This document shows, in pieces, positions 8,235-14,747 of a stretch of DNA of 24,760 bases. The stretch's first letter is position 1. The number at the start of each line of letters is the position of its first letter. Below the pieces are notes generated by a model that was not told where the DNA came from, searched no databases, and saw only the letters and a program-made list of their open reading frames with translations. The position numbers and the translations under genes are program-made. The DNA lies in the IMG/VR virus record IMGVR_UViG_3300021170_000067, positions 1-24,760 of that record; one strand, written 5' to 3'. This DNA comes from a virus.

Positions 8235-8402
8235 TCACTTCGGCATCTGAACAGGCTTTTCCGGGGCCCGCGGCGGCTTTGTGTCGCCGGGATTGCTGGT
8301 GCCCGCCGTCGCGCTCGGCTTCGGAGTGCCGCAGCCCTCCTGCGTGTTCAAATTCATCGAGGTTCCGGAAATGCCCCGGACACTACCGATATCGTCTGCC
8401 AT
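8235..8402 (-). CDS. Small proline-rich protein, 55 aa
   Basis: This ORF is preceded by a good ribosome binding site, AGGAG, with nine bases to the ATG at 8402. It fills the gap between the 106-aa gene and the exported protein. The N-terminal half is Gly/Ser/Thr-rich; the C-terminal half is Pro/Lys-rich and probably disordered. It has a single Cys. There is no recognised domain. The strong RBS and fit within the operon support a real gene. Confidence 0.6.
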   Translation of the reverse strand: MADDIGSVRGISGTSMNLNTQEGCGTPKPSATAGTSNPGDTKPPRAPEKPVQMPK

Positions 8403-8419
8403 TGTCTTTTCTCCTGTTT

Positions 8420-8740
8420 TCAGATTCCCAAGATCGCGCGAAGATTGGCGTCACCATCGATCGAGTTGATGCCGGTGATGACCAGACGGCCCTGACCATC
8501 GATCGAGGCCGTGATGCCGCGAACGCTGTTGTTGATCGCGTTCACGATGTCTGAAGGGCCCATCGTGCGGACATCGATTGCGCTCGTCCGCACGCCGTTG
8601 ATGATCAGTGAAGTGGGCGACGGGACCGAAACCTGTGCCGGTGCCGAGCCCGAGCCAACGGAAGGCGGGGCGTGCTGCGCCCCGACCGGTTTTGAAATCG
8701 GCACCGCCAGTCTGGTCGAGCCGACTGAGGTGTTGGACAT
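8420..8740 (-). CDS. 106-aa protein with a flagellin IN-like motif
   Basis: The first 40 residues are Pro/Ser/Val-rich and likely unstructured. Residues about 43-100 read as an alternating strand-helix-strand unit with I-I-N-G-V, I-V-N-A-I-N, I-T-A-S-I-D and G-R-L-V-I-T-G. This order strongly recalls the IN motif found in flagellin and flagellar hook-associated proteins, which is also present in some phage fibres. It starts one base after the fibre-like gene ends. A structural or adhesion role is inferred; no homologue search was possible. Confidence 0.7.
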   Translation of the reverse strand: MSNTSVGSTRLAVPISKPVGAQHAPPSVGSGSAPAQVSVPSPTSLIINGVRTSAIDVRTMGPSDIVNAINNSVRGITASIDGQGRLVITGINSIDGDANLRAILGI

Positions 8741-8741
8741 G

Positions 8742-10106
8742 TCACATGCCCACCCAGGCCTTGATCACGCCTGAGCCGCCATTGTCCGCGAGATAGTCTG
8801 CCGAACCCGCAGCCGGGACGGTCGTGGCAACGCAGTCAAGCATGACGTTGTTGACCGATGCAGCGTTGCCGGTCACGAGAGTAGACGTGCGCAACGTGTT
8901 GCATGCACCAAGGGTGCTGCCGGCCGTCGTCGTGGCGGTGGCAAAGCCGTTGGTGTAGGTCATCGCAGGCACTGAATACATCGTCACCGGGAACTGCAGG
9001 CCGCAGATGGCGAGGGTAGTCGACGACGCCATGCACATCGCACGCACCGTCGTCGCCGCACCCTCGGCGATGGTGTAGAAAAACGCCTGCGCCTTCGTGA
9101 GTTCTTCCGACTTGCTGCGGAACTCGAACGCCGAGGCACCCGGAGAACGCTCAAGCTGGGCTCCGGTCCAGGCAAAGCCGTCCGTAGCGCCGGCACCCGT
9201 AGCGGTCGGCGTGAAGCAGATCGCAACGCCGATCTCAGTAGCGGTTGCCGGGATGGTGGCCTGCACCGCATACCGCGAGAACGTCGTAGTGACCGTGATG
9301 GCCTGATTGACCGCCGTCGCAATGCCGGTCCAGGCCGGCGTGATGGCTGGAGATGCGGTCGGCGCCGTAGTCAGGCCCTGATCGGTGCCGGTGCCGGTGA
9401 ACACCACCGCGTTGATGACGTTGTTGTTATCCGCTGCAAGCCCGGCAAGAGCCGCCGCATAGAACGAGAACGTCACGACTTGGCCGGCGAGCTGCACCGA
9501 CTGTGGCGTGGTGACCTCCTGCATGACGCAAACCGGCTGCGTCAATGCCGCGGAGTTTCGCCACACCTTCATCGCGTTGGTGAAGCCCGCTGGCGGCGTC
9601 GGCGATGACGTGATGATCGCGCTGCGGCCCTGAGCGGAGCCAACGTTCGCCTGGCAACCCCAGCGATCCGCCGACATGCTGGTAACGGTGATCGCCGCAT
9701 TGGCGGCGCATGTCACCGTCGAGGTGCCGTTGGTGTTGGTGATGTTCAGCGCGCCGTTATCGAGGAAGTTGCGCGGCGTGCCCCAGTAGTTGCCGAGCAT
9801 CGGCACCGGGATTGCGACGGTCTGCGGCGGAGCGCCGCCCGTAAGTCCAGTATCGGCCGGGACGATCTCGGAACCCGTCAGAAAGGTCGGGCCCGCCGGA
9901 ATGGTCTGGCCGCAGATCGAGCCCGTGGAGCCCTGCCCCTGACCGGTGATGCCACCAAGGCCGCCGGTGCCCGAAACGGTGGATCCACAGAACGAGCCGC
10001 TGCCGACGATCGGCAGGGTCGAGAACATGCCAGCGGCATGCGCGACCGTCGCCAGCGCGGCGAGGCCGGCAAGCGCGAGCGCCGTGCGACGCACGTTGAG
10101 TTTCAT
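8742..10106 (-). CDS. Fibre-like protein with N-terminal signal peptide, 454 aa
   Basis: The start is set at the ATG at 10106, which has an AGGAG site and opens a clear Sec signal peptide (K-L-N-V-R-R, then an Ala/Leu-rich core and an A-H-A cleavage site). The frame continues further upstream but without an RBS. The body is Thr/Ala/Gly-rich and beta-type. Around residues 310-345 is a stretch, G-A-Q-L-E-R-S-P-G-A-S-A-F-E-F-R-S, followed by E-E-L-T-K-A-Q-A-F-F-Y, that matches the Q-L-E-x-G-x-x-x-T-x-F-E motif common in phage tail fibre and collar proteins, where it ends a carbohydrate-binding-like module. The function is probably receptor or surface-glycan binding. A signal peptide on such a protein is unusual. 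Confidence 0.8.
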   Translation of the reverse strand: MKLNVRRTALALAGLAALATVAHAAGMFSTLPIVGSGSFCGSTVSGTGGLGGITGQGQGSTGSICGQTIPAGPTFLTGSEIVPADTGLTGGAPPQTVAIPVPMLGNYWGTPRNFLDNGALNITNTNGTSTVTCAANAAITVTSMSADRWGCQANVGSAQGRSAIITSSPTPPAGFTNAMKVWRNSAALTQPVCVMQEVTTPQSVQLAGQVVTFSFYAAALAGLAADNNNVINAVVFTGTGTDQGLTTAPTASPAITPAWTGIATAVNQAITVTTTFSRYAVQATIPATATEIGVAICFTPTATGAGATDGFAWTGAQLERSPGASAFEFRSKSEELTKAQAFFYTIAEGAATTVRAMCMASSTTLAICGLQFPVTMYSVPAMTYTNGFATATTTAGSTLGACNTLRTSTLVTGNAASVNNVMLDCVATTVPAAGSADYLADNGGSGVIKAWVGM

Positions 10107-10152
10107 CGTAGTCTCCTGATGATGTCCGGCACGGCCGGCGCAGATGACGGGC

Positions 10153-10383
10153 TTAGGCGGCGGCCGTCTCGCCGGACTTTGGCGTTGGAGAATATCGGCG
10201 TTCCAGCGACCAATTTGCGGAAAGCCTGATCTCCGGATTCGGCACCTGCCAGCAGGTGCCGTCCGCATCGAGAAAGACCACCCAGAGCAAATGGTGGTCT
10301 GTCCCGTAGTCGATTATGAAATAGGCCCATCCGGGGCCCTTCGGTGTTTCCAAATGAAGCGGCTGGCGAAGCTCGGTAATCAC
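10153..10383 (-). CDS. Small conserved-looking protein, 76 aa, unknown function
   Basis: The product contains a compact hydrophobic core (about residues 15-52) with several Trp, Tyr and Phe residues and D-Y-G-T-D-H-H, followed by P-N-P-E-I-R. This fits a small beta-barrel or SH3-like fold. The tail is Ala/Lys-rich. It is the first gene of the late operon after the strong hairpin at 10409-10446. No known family was recognised, but the amino-acid pattern is that of a real, folded protein. Confidence 0.65.
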   Translation of the reverse strand: MITELRQPLHLETPKGPGWAYFIIDYGTDHHLLWVVFLDADGTCWQVPNPEIRLSANWSLERRYSPTPKSGETAAA

Positions 10384-10408
10384 GCAGCCGCCATTTCTAG
10401 ATCATGAG

Positions 10409-10446
10409 GCCGGCGGGACCGCGGGGAGGAACGCGGTCCCGCCGGC
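10409..10446. terminator. 15-bp perfect GC-rich hairpin between NusG-like gene and late operon
   Basis: The arms at 10409-10423 and 10432-10446 pair over 15 bases with no mismatch around an 8-base loop. There is no T-tract on either side, so it is not a standard intrinsic terminator. Lying between the antiterminator gene and the first late gene, it could pause or stop polymerase unless it is modified, or protect the 3' end of a processed transcript. Confidence 0.6.
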
Positions 10447-10642
10447 AAAGCGCATCTGCTCTCGCGACACAAGGGGGACGGGTCGGGGATGAGAGGCGAC
10501 GCGCGATTGGGAATTTGGGGACATTTTCGGATGGGACCGCTCGGATTTCGAGCCGGTGCCATCGGTCCTCGGACTAACCACCTGAGGACGGCTGTGCCCC
10601 GCACGTATCGAAGGATCCCGGGAGGCAAATCAGTTGCGGGAG

Positions 10643-10670
10643 AAAATAGCGCATGTTCTGGGATATGCAA
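10643..10670 (-). promoter_or_regulatory. Candidate sigma-70 promoter for the late operon
   Basis: Read leftward, TTGCAT (10665-10670) and TATTTT (10643-10648) are 16 bp apart. It sits just after the NusG-like gene and before the hairpin, so a transcript from here would enter the late operon through that hairpin. The rest of the 296-bp gap (10384-10679) holds no convincing gene. The match is moderate and chance is not excluded. Confidence 0.35.
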
Positions 10671-10679
10671 GAATATTTT

Positions 10680-11312
10680 TCAGTCCCGCTTACGTAGCGA
10701 ACTCGGGTCTATCTCCAGCTTCCCCAATCCCGTAAGCAGAAGTTTGGCCCGCTTCCGGGGTTCACATGAGCGGACCTTGGCTATAAGACCAGCGAATGGG
10801 CCCTCCAGGATTTCTACCTCCTCGCCTTCCGCAAAGGCCGACATTGGCCTTGTAAAATCGAAAGCGCCTTGATCCTCAGCCCTTTGTAGCTTCTCGATTG
10901 CCATATCCGGAACTCGGATCGGAAGATCGTCAGCATTGCGGAGCAGGCCGTGCACACCGCAGATGTCCACGGGATTGATTACCCCCCAATCATCCGCTTC
11001 CCGATCGAAGCGGACGAAAATGTAGCTGCCGAGCAAGGGGATAACTCGCTCAATCTTCCGCCCATTGAACCGGATGATGCGCCTCTCCCGGGGAACGAAG
11101 GTCTCAAACCCCTCATTTTCGATCCGCCGCACAACCGGGAAGCTCCAGGCCTCGGGCTCCCCCCATTTCCTGGGCATTTTTGACCAGTGCATTTCGGCGG
11201 ATGAGGCAAAGACGACGAACCAGGCACGGCCAAGCGGGAAGCTGGCTGAGAGGAGCCCGGGAGAATGTTTCACGATTGACAATCCGTAGGTTTCAGCTGG
11301 CTGCATCGACAT
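10680..11312 (-). CDS. NusG/RfaH-like transcription antitermination factor
   Basis: The 210-aa product has an NGN-like N-terminal domain: R-A-W-F-V-V-F at about 29-35, F-V-P-R-E-R-R, then P-L-L-G-S-Y-I-F-V-R-F, a hallmark of the NusG fold. It has a C-terminal KOW motif, G-E-E-V-E-I-L-E-G-P-F-A-G, near 160-175. NusG paralogues bind the polymerase clamp and suppress pausing and termination in a chosen operon. A GGGGAG site precedes the ATG at 11312. It is placed last before the late operon, as antiterminators are in lambdoid phages, so the likely target is that operon and its leader hairpin. No RfaH-type ops element was found. The first 25 residues are extra relative to typical NusG. Confidence 0.9.
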   Translation of the reverse strand: MSMQPAETYGLSIVKHSPGLLSASFPLGRAWFVVFASSAEMHWSKMPRKWGEPEAWSFPVVRRIENEGFETFVPRERRIIRFNGRKIERVIPLLGSYIFVRFDREADDWGVINPVDICGVHGLLRNADDLPIRVPDMAIEKLQRAEDQGAFDFTRPMSAFAEGEEVEILEGPFAGLIAKVRSCEPRKRAKLLLTGLGKLEIDPSSLRKRD

Positions 11313-11336
11313 TCAATCTGCTCCCCATAACCAAAC

Positions 11337-11603
11337 TCATGCGGCCACCTCAACCGTGAACCATTCGGGCCATTGGCACGGCGCAGTCCATTCCCGAGTC
11401 GCTCCGTCCTGCTTCGCTGTCAAAAGCGCCTTGAAGCTCATCGGAGCCCAACCCAGTTTTTTGAAGTACCGAGCCCAAGCTGCGTGTTCCATGCTTCCCG
11501 CCTTCACGGCGAACCATCCCTGGTTCTGCGCCCCGAAATCGTAGGCCGCTTTCGCCCACGGATGGATTTGATTCCAAGGCACTTCTCGCTCCCTCGTCGC
11601 CAT
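11337..11603 (-). CDS. 88-aa Trp-rich protein overlapping the end of the replication gene
   Basis: A GGAGGCGAG site lies just before the ATG at 11603. The product is rich in Trp, Phe and Tyr, with G-W-F-A-V-K and L-G-W-A-P-M-S-F, a pattern of a genuine folded protein. It is read in a different frame across the last 254 bp of the upstream gene's ORF, so only one frame is likely to be under strong selection there. I favour this one. It could bind nucleic acid or another protein. No family is recognised. Confidence 0.6.
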   Translation of the reverse strand: MATREREVPWNQIHPWAKAAYDFGAQNQGWFAVKAGSMEHAAWARYFKKLGWAPMSFKALLTAKQDGATREWTAPCQWPEWFTVEVAA

Positions 11604-12402
11604 ATCTCGCCTCCAGTTCCGCGCTAGTAGGTAATCCAGGTCGCCAAGCTGATTGTGCCGCATCTGGAGGTCCAACTGCGTAATCCTCCCATCGCCGCTG
11701 GCGCAACCATGTCACGGCCTGGGCGATATAGGGCGTGCCAATCCGTTCCCGCTCGCGGCGGCCGTATTCCCCCGCCCCGGCCAAAATTGCCGGCGCCTCA
11801 GTTCCGGATTTCAAAGCAGAAAGATAGGCTTTTCGAGCAGGAGACTTGGGGTTGGCTCCGTCTCGTTTTGGATAGGCTGCCCAGAATTTTTGGAATTCAT
11901 CGTCGATAGCGGGGCGCGTCGCGATAGCGACCGCCCGAGTATCTTTCTTTCTTTCTGTTTCTATCTCTGTATCTGTCTCTGGTGCGTCACCGTGACGTGA
12001 CTGTGACGTCACAACGTCGTCACTGACTGTCTCTGTGACGTTCTGATCGACACTATCCTGTTGTTTTTCTTGTCTTTCACGATAGGCCCGCGTCCGATCA
12101 GCCGACCGATCCGAGGCAAACTGACGGTCGCCCCATTTGACCACACGGCCATCACAGATTCGGCCCATACCCTCCAGTGCGCCCACGATACTATCAAGCT
12201 CAGCCTGATCCGCTCGGAGAAAGTAAGCCGCCTCGGCGGTGTCCAGCGCGAACTTGCCATTGTCGTTGACCTCCGCTGCACTTTCTAGAATTGCGCCCCA
12301 AATCCAAACGACGCGCTCGACTGGCTGTTTGCAGCGCACAGCGGCGCTTACGAGCTTGTCGTCGCGCATCATTCCCGCGTAATGGCGGAACCAGCGGCTC
12401 AT
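11350..12402 (-). CDS. Phage replication protein (DnaT/O-like), with doubtful C-terminal extension
   Basis: The ATG at 12402 overlaps the stop of the upstream RHH-type gene (ATGA). The product (350 aa) opens M-S-R-W-F-R-H-Y and has an N-terminal winged-helix-like domain to about residue 110, an acidic Asp/Glu/Thr/Ser linker (about 115-155), then a domain starting F-W-A-A-Y-P-K-R-D and containing G-T-P-Y-I-A-Q-A-V-T-W-L. This layout is typical of phage initiator or helicase-loader proteins. Its linker-coding DNA carries an iteron-like cluster. The last 84 residues overlap the 88-aa gene in another frame and look less protein-like, so the natural end may once have been near 11600. Confidence 0.8.
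   Translation of the reverse strand: MSRWFRHYAGMMRDDKLVSAAVRCKQPVERVVWIWGAILESAAEVNDNGKFALDTAEAAYFLRADQAELDSIVGALEGMGRICDGRVVKWGDRQFASDRSADRTRAYRERQEKQQDSVDQNVTETVSDDVVTSQSRHGDAPETDTEIETERKKDTRAVAIATRPAIDDEFQKFWAAYPKRDGANPKSPARKAYLSALKSGTEAPAILAGAGEYGRRERERIGTPYIAQAVTWLRQRRWEDYAVGPPDAAQSAWRPGLPTSAELEARYGDEGARSALESNPSVGESGLRFRGAEPGMVRREGGKHGTRSLGSVLQKTGLGSDELQGAFDSEAGRSDSGMDCAVPMARMVHG
11986..12041. repeat. Cluster of GTGAC/GTCAC repeats: candidate replication origin
   Basis: Seven GTGAC or GTCAC pentamers lie in 54 bp, including the palindrome GTGACGTCAC (12003-12012) and three copies of GTGACGT. They are flanked on the left by a 40-bp pyrimidine-rich tract (11941-11981). The cluster lies in the linker region of the replication gene, the same arrangement as the lambda origin inside gene O. 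The origin role is inferred. Confidence 0.5.
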
Positions 12403-12599
12403 TGTTGGGACACCCGCTGATCTGCCGACGCAACACCGTTGGATTTGGCCGCGCGAATGGCTCGCCAAAGATGAAAACGCATGAAGGACGCTAGGGTGGG
12501 GAAGCCGGATTGCGCGCGCATGGCCTCAAGCGTCTGGCGTTCCTCAAGGGTGAGGCTTATCGCGACATGCTCTGTGCGCTTTGCTCGGCCAAGCGTCAT
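12399..12599 (-). CDS. Small ribbon-helix-helix-like protein, 66 aa
   Basis: Residues about 10-55 follow the pattern of a short strand (E-H-V-A-I-S-L) then two helices (L-E-E-R-Q-T-L-E-A-M and F-P-T-L-A-S-F-M-R-F), as in Arc/MetJ-type repressors. Start and stop both overlap neighbours by ATGA, giving strong coupling. It may bind DNA as a dimer and help control the replication operon, or assist the replication protein that follows. Identification is by pattern only. Confidence 0.7.
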   Translation of the reverse strand: MTLGRAKRTEHVAISLTLEERQTLEAMRAQSGFPTLASFMRFHLWRAIRAAKSNGVASADQRVSQQ

Positions 12600-12781
12600 G
12601 TAGCCTCCGACGCCTTATCATCGGCGATGAGCGCCTGAAGGATCGACCGAACAAACGGCCCAAGCTCTTTGTGCTCGCCACCATCCGCGCGCATTTTTTC
12701 GAGATAGGCCTTGTCCTCTTCGGTGATCCGAACCACCAGCACCTCCGGGAATCGCTGGACGCCCCACGTTTTTCCGTTCAT
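12596..12781 (-). CDS. Small protein of 61 aa, RHH-like or regulatory
   Basis: The true start is taken as the ATG at 12781, which overlaps the stop of the nuclease gene (ATGA). A longer open frame upstream is a shadow of that gene. The product has F-P-E-V-L-V-V-R-I-T-E-E-D-K-A-Y-L-E, again a strand followed by a helix, then a second helix G-P-F-V-R-S-I-L-Q-A-L. This is similar in plan to the 66-aa protein encoded directly after it, so the two may be distant relatives or act together. Confidence 0.65.
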   Translation of the reverse strand: MNGKTWGVQRFPEVLVVRITEEDKAYLEKMRADGGEHKELGPFVRSILQALIADDKASEAT

Positions 12782-13221
12782 GCCGAGCGCCCCCGCAGAA
12801 GTCCGTGCCGCGTCAGCCACGCCAGCGCATCGTCCAGCCCAAAGGCTACCCCCGTAATCGCCCCGGCATGGCCCATGCGGACCATGGTTTCCTTTTGCTC
12901 TTTGGATAGCTTGCCGGCCCCGGTTTTCAGTTCCAGCGCGTAGGTCTGGTTCGGCGTGAGGATGATGATATCCGGCACGCCTGAAACCACGCCGAGCCCG
13001 CTGTTGATCCCCGCTCGCCGGCCGCGTTGATGCATGCCGCCATTTTTGGGATGGAAGGCGAAACTGTTCGGCGCACCGTGCATTCTCAAATGAGCGAACA
13101 CGGCCCGCTGGATCTCGTTTTCGGAAAGCGAAAGCATAAATGGCCGCTCTTGTGTAGAATATCCCCTGAACGGACGCATGGCCGCCATGTCCTCGTCCGT
13201 CACATCCGTAAACGTCGGCAT
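12778..13221 (-). CDS. VRR-NUC domain nuclease
   Basis: This 147-aa protein is a single VRR-NUC domain of the PD-(D/E)xK superfamily. E-x-E-I-Q-R-A-V at 34-40 supplies the first acid (Glu36). H-P-K-N-G-G at 57-62 is the usual H-x-x-N-x-G block. Asp84 lies in G-V-P-D, and E-L-K (97-99) is the catalytic E-x-K. L-S-K-E-Q follows. Stand-alone VRR-NUC proteins in phages are thought to act on branched DNA or Holliday junctions during replication and recombination. All key residues are present. It is coupled to the small protein downstream. Confidence 0.9.
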   Translation of the reverse strand: MPTFTDVTDEDMAAMRPFRGYSTQERPFMLSLSENEIQRAVFAHLRMHGAPNSFAFHPKNGGMHQRGRRAGINSGLGVVSGVPDIIILTPNQTYALELKTGAGKLSKEQKETMVRMGHAGAITGVAFGLDDALAWLTRHGLLRGRSA

Positions 13222-13305
13222 TTGCTTGCATCCCCGTTCACGTCAACTAGCCCGGCGCTCGGCCAGGACTTCACGCAACAAACGCAACTCAAGGCTACAA
13301 AAACT

Positions 13306-13674
13306 CTAGGCGAAGGCCTTCCACCAGCTTGGACGCCAGCCGAGCGATACACCGGGCGGGAGCTTCGTTACCTGCACATTCGACGCCGCGATCACCGCAG
13401 AAAGGTTGGCGATCGGGAATTTGGAAGCTAACCGGCGTCGTCTGGCGTTCTTCATGTTCGTCGTGGCGATCAGCTTACGGGCAGCCTTGAGACCTTCGCT
13501 TTGCAGCCGTTTTCCGCGGATGGAAGTCAAGTTCAGCTTACTTAACCGGGAGGTAACGGCACCAAAGGTAATTCCCATTTCCGTGGCGATCTGTGAGTTT
13601 CTTAGTCCGCTTTTGAGAAAGCCACGTAGTTCTTGATCACGCTCAGGCGTCCAACGCTTTCTTTCCTCACTCAT
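13306..13674 (-). CDS. GcrA/Myb-type DNA-binding protein
   Basis: The first 50 residues read W-T-P-E-R-D-Q-E-L, then S-Q-I-A-T-E-M-G-I-T-F-G-A-V-T-S-R-L-S-K-L, which is the helix-turn-helix of the GcrA family and SANT/Myb-like domains. GcrA is an alphaproteobacterial cell-cycle regulator that acts with methylated DNA and RNA polymerase. This shorter phage version (122 aa) has a basic, different C-terminal half, so it may bind DNA only. A GGGGAAAG site precedes the ATG at 13674. It lies at the front of the leftward operon and may set host or phage gene timing. Confidence 0.75.
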   Translation of the reverse strand: MSEERKRWTPERDQELRGFLKSGLRNSQIATEMGITFGAVTSRLSKLNLTSIRGKRLQSEGLKAARKLIATTNMKNARRRRLASKFPIANLSAVIAASNVQVTKLPPGVSLGWRPSWWKAFA

Positions 13675-13696
13675 ACTTTCCCCTTTACGAGATACT

Positions 13697-14053
13697 TTAG
13701 TCGATCATGCGTATTGCTTCGGCGATTCGTCGCGCCTTCTTGATCTCGATCCACCATGGCGTCTCACATCCCTCCATGAGAAAGGCGAGATAGGTCCAGC
13801 CGTTTTCTGATCGGAGAAGCCAGCGCAGAAACGCCGCGGACGGCTTGACGCTGCCCGCGGCGTATTTCTGGCAAAGGCGCTCATCGACGCCTGTTGTGAG
13901 ATGCAGGATCGTGCCCGGCTTATCCGGATGCAATGCCTGCGCCATATCGGCAAACCATCCCACGTCAGATTTGACGCCTGACAGTTCTTGGACGGCAAAC
14001 TTGCCGTGGCCGTTCGTTGCGCCGTTTCCGGCGCCGATTGATAGTCCCCCCAT
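13697..14053 (-). CDS. Putative regulator with HTH-like centre, 118 aa
   Basis: The ATG at 14053 is preferred over the in-frame GTG at 14077 because AGGGGAG lies at a proper distance before it. Residues about 50-80 (T-G-V-D-E-R-L-C-Q-K-Y-A-A-G-S-V-K-P) fit a degenerate helix-turn-helix of the kind found in small phage regulators. The C-terminal part has W-T-Y-L-A-F-L-M-E-G and a helical tail. It is the first gene after the regulatory gap and may modulate the leftward operon. No family name can be assigned. Confidence 0.7.
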   Translation of the reverse strand: MGGLSIGAGNGATNGHGKFAVQELSGVKSDVGWFADMAQALHPDKPGTILHLTTGVDERLCQKYAAGSVKPSAAFLRWLLRSENGWTYLAFLMEGCETPWWIEIKKARRIAEAIRMID

Positions 14054-14129
14054 GTCCAACGCTCCCCTACGCAACACCGCATCTGAAACTGACTTGAGAG
14101 ATCAGCGCGCCGTCCCCCTCGGGGCGCTC

Positions 14130-14173
14130 GGCCGGCGGGGAATGGTGTCCCCGCCTGAGTATCCCCGCCGGCC
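14130..14173 (-). promoter_or_regulatory. Two mutually exclusive hairpins in the leader of the leftward operon
   Basis: The arm at 14130-14141 can pair with 14162-14173 (12 bp, 20-base loop) or its inner part with 14148-14155 (8 bp, 6-base loop). In a leftward transcript the two competing strands come first and share one partner. The rest of the gap 14054-14460 has no convincing gene on the minus strand. Confidence 0.45.
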
Positions 14174-14460
14174 ACCCGATCTTGGGACGGAATGACGCCG
14201 CAAACTAAACTGTGAGTTGTGCAGCCAAGGGGAAGGATGACCGCCGATGGAGAGGCCGGTAATGCGCTGGGGAAACTGTCGAGTCTGTCAGGGTTTTGCC
14301 CGTAGTTACCAGAACTTGCCGGCAAAATTTCCCTGTGGATTACTCTCCGGTAGCATTGCACACCGGTCCGATGTGGATTGCGTAAAGTTGTATTTCGGAA
14401 ACATACTCTACCCAGCCGCACTGTTGAATGCGGCAGTGCAACAACAAGCTGGGTGGCGTC

Positions 14461-14745
14461 ATGGCATTTGCGGCGGAGCAGGACCGGCCGCGGCTGGTCG
14501 AATTGGGAAACGTTCCGGAATTCTGGGCCGATGGGATCGGCAAAATCGAGGACCTGGGGGGCGGGACCTACCGGCTGCTGCTCTACAAGGTCCACAGACC
14601 CCTGGATGGGGAAGGCCCGGTCGAGCACGAGGTGGTCGCAGCTGTCTTGGTCAATCTGGCGATGGTCTCCAGCATCTTGCCGGCGCTGCGGCTGCTGGTG
14701 TGCAGGCTGCGAAACGTCGATCCGATCGTGGACCTGATCCAGTAG
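14461..14745 (+). CDS. Small protein on the opposite strand, 94 aa, unknown function
   Basis: The ATG at 14461 follows a GGGTGG motif, and the product begins M-A-F-A-A-E. The sequence has a beta-rich start (G-G-G-T-Y-R-L-L-L-Y) and a hydrophobic helix near the end (A-M-V-S-S-I-L-P-A-L-R-L-L-V), perhaps a weak membrane or amphipathic segment. It is convergent with the Cro-like gene, whose stop is two bases away, and lies between leftward genes. A transcript from the leftward phage promoter would run antisense through it, so it is a candidate lysogeny-expressed gene. Confidence 0.6.
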   Translation: MAFAAEQDRPRLVELGNVPEFWADGIGKIEDLGGGTYRLLLYKVHRPLDGEGPVEHEVVAAVLVNLAMVSSILPALRLLVCRLRNVDPIVDLIQ

Positions 14746-14747
14746 GG

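Noticed and set aside
10380-10670. A 96-aa open frame on the minus strand in the gap before the late operon
   Set aside because: It is Pro/Arg/Ser-rich, lies across the perfect hairpin and the promoter-like site, and has no RBS.
14326-14345. A stretch resembling the 15-bp operators near 14330
   Set aside because: It needs an extra base to align with TTTTCCCGTGGCAAA and has no matching second half or promoter in the right place.
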